In this document: positions 63,146-64,000 of the stretch, one piece after another | How the letters are laid out: each line of letters starts with the position of its first letter | Numbering within the stretch: the first letter of the stretch is position 1 | Assembly (NCBI GenBank): GCA_964246985.1 | Contig: CAXTSE010000002.1 | Coordinates: 124,001-188,000, forward strand | From: CAXTSE01 sp964246985 | GTDB taxonomy: Bacteria; Actinomycetota; Actinomycetes; Actinomycetales; Microbacteriaceae | DNA length: 64,000 nt | Direction: 5' to 3' | Made by a program: the position numbers and the translations under genes | Notes under the pieces: model-generated | Databases searched by the model: none | What the model was told of the DNA's origin: nothing | What the model saw: the letters and a program-made list of their open reading frames with translations, nothing else

Positions 63146-64000
63146 ATGACATTGCGATGGGGCATTCTCGGCACCGGATGGATCGCCGGCCAGATGACAG
63201 GCGACCTCCTTCTCACCGGGCACACGGTCACCGCCGTGGGCTCCCGCACCGAGGAGTCGGCGCGCGCCTTCGCAGCCGAGCACGGCATCCCGAACGTGCA
63301 CGGCAGCTACGCCGAGCTCGTCGCCGATCCGGAGGTCGATGCGATCTACGTGGCCACGCCGCACCCGGCGCACCACGAGCACGGCATGCTCGCCCTCGAG
63401 GCCGGCAAGCACGTGCTGATGGAGAAGCCGTTCACGATCAACGCGGATGAGGCGCGCGAGCTGGTCGAGACGGCCGCGTCCCGTGGGCTGGTCATCCTCG
63501 AGGCGATGTGGACCCGCTGGCTGCCGCACATGGTGCGGGTGCGCGAGATCATCGCCTCCGGGGTGCTCGGCGACGTGCGCACGGTGCTGGCCGACCACAC
63601 GCAGAACCTGCCCGACGACCCGAGCCACCGCATCCAGAACCCCGACCTCGGGGGCGGCGCACTGCTCGACCTCGGCATCTACCCGATCTCGTTCGCGTGG
63701 GACGTGCTCGGCGAGCCCACCGGCATCACCGCGATCTCGTCGCCGACCCCGACCGGCGTCGACCGCCAGACCGGCGTCCTGCTCTCGTACGGCGAGGGGC
63801 GCCAGGCCGTGCTGCACGCCGCGCTCGACACCCTCGGCCCCAACGTGGCGAGCGTGCTCGGCACCGAGGGCCGCATCGACATCGACGGCGTCTGGTACAC
63901 GCCCACGACGTTCCGGGTCGTCGACGGCGAGGGCACCGTCATCGAGACGTGGGAGAACGATGTGCCGGGGCGCGGGATGCAGTTCCAGGCGGATGCGCTG
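63146..64000 (+). CDS. Gfo/Idh/MocA-family oxidoreductase, 3' end beyond window
   Basis: The frame is open from the ATG at 63146 to the window edge (285 codons, no stop), so the C-terminus is missing. The N-terminus LRWGILGTGWIAGQMTGDLL is the Rossmann dinucleotide site; KHVLMEKPFTINADEA carries the catalytic Lys, EAMWTRWLPHMVRVREII follows, and GGGALLDLGIYPISFAW has the conserved GxxxDxG signature. It resembles dehydrogenases of the trans-dihydrodiol/glucose-fructose type acting on sugars with NAD(P). It is a different subgroup from the gene at 20533. Confidence 0.9.
   Translation, partial: MTLRWGILGTGWIAGQMTGDLLLTGHTVTAVGSRTEESARAFAAEHGIPNVHGSYAELVADPEVDAIYVATPHPAHHEHGMLALEAGKHVLMEKPFTINADEARELVETAASRGLVILEAMWTRWLPHMVRVREIIASGVLGDVRTVLADHTQNLPDDPSHRIQNPDLGGGALLDLGIYPISFAWDVLGEPTGITAISSPTPTGVDRQTGVLLSYGEGRQAVLHAALDTLGPNVASVLGTEGRIDIDGVWYTPTTFRVVDGEGTVIETWENDVPGRGMQFQADAL

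Overview
This is a high-GC (about 70%) bacterial chromosome segment. Gene content and order point to an actinobacterium, most likely of the family Microbacteriaceae (Microbacterium-like); the genus is inferred, not proven. Supporting signs are mycolate-free actinobacterial gene order (holB, tmk, topA, tad pilus genes, 6C RNA and acs in one block; tRNA-Ser, SRP RNA, dnaX and recR in another), frequent GTG starts with GTGA stop/start overlaps, several apparently leaderless genes, and short dispersed GAGCCTGTCG-type palindromic repeats. Two 10-base runs of N (14386-14395 and 33274-33283) show that this is a scaffolded draft assembly.

Bases 1-16500 form a xylan/xylo-oligosaccharide utilisation locus. 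It holds xylA and xylB, a GH43 beta-xylosidase, a LacI-type regulator, a GH10 xylanase without a signal peptide, a GH3 glycosidase, a binding-protein-dependent importer (lipoprotein plus two permeases, no ATPase), a ROK regulator, an acetyl-xylan esterase-type hydrolase and a GH1 beta-glucosidase. No hydrolase here has a secretion signal, so the locus reads as 'import oligomers, then digest them inside the cell'. Matching CGAAAGTTTCG operators lie in front of both the regulator/GH43 pair and the transporter operon.

Bases 16500-25400 form a second sugar locus: a ribose-type ABC importer split over a divergent promoter, a Gfo/Idh/MocA oxidoreductase, a sugar-isomerase-like TIM barrel protein, a ROK repressor and a Bcr/CflA-type drug exporter. 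Its substrate cannot be named from sequence.

Bases 25400-45000 are mostly housekeeping. They include a saccharopine-dehydrogenase-like enzyme, a HerA-like ATPase, tRNA-Ser, SRP RNA, dnaX, recR, a HAD phosphatase, lysC-asd, mqo, an ABC-F protein with a likely translational-attenuation leader, an SOS-boxed radical SAM protein, an orphan response regulator and thymidine kinase. An accessory ClpP pair follows: one copy has a full catalytic triad, the other has lost its serine. A ClgR/PopR-like regulator sits next to the pair and its promoter shares a sequence motif with the clpP promoter.

Bases 45000-64000 carry tRNA-Pro, a metallophosphoesterase, a PASTA-containing class A penicillin-binding protein, a RidA-family protein, acs, 6C RNA with a small tad pilus operon, topA-tmk-holB, a secreted alpha/beta hydrolase, a TetR regulator, tRNA-Thr, a CAP-domain secreted protein and a truncated Gfo/Idh/MocA gene running off the right edge.

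The points most worth following up are: the palindromic repeat that is translated in frame inside two unrelated proteins (the HerA-like ATPase and DnaX); the three-codon upstream ORF and Shine-Dalgarno-sequestering hairpin before the ABC-F gene; the active/inactive ClpP pair with its regulator and shared operator; and interlocked inverted repeats between genes.
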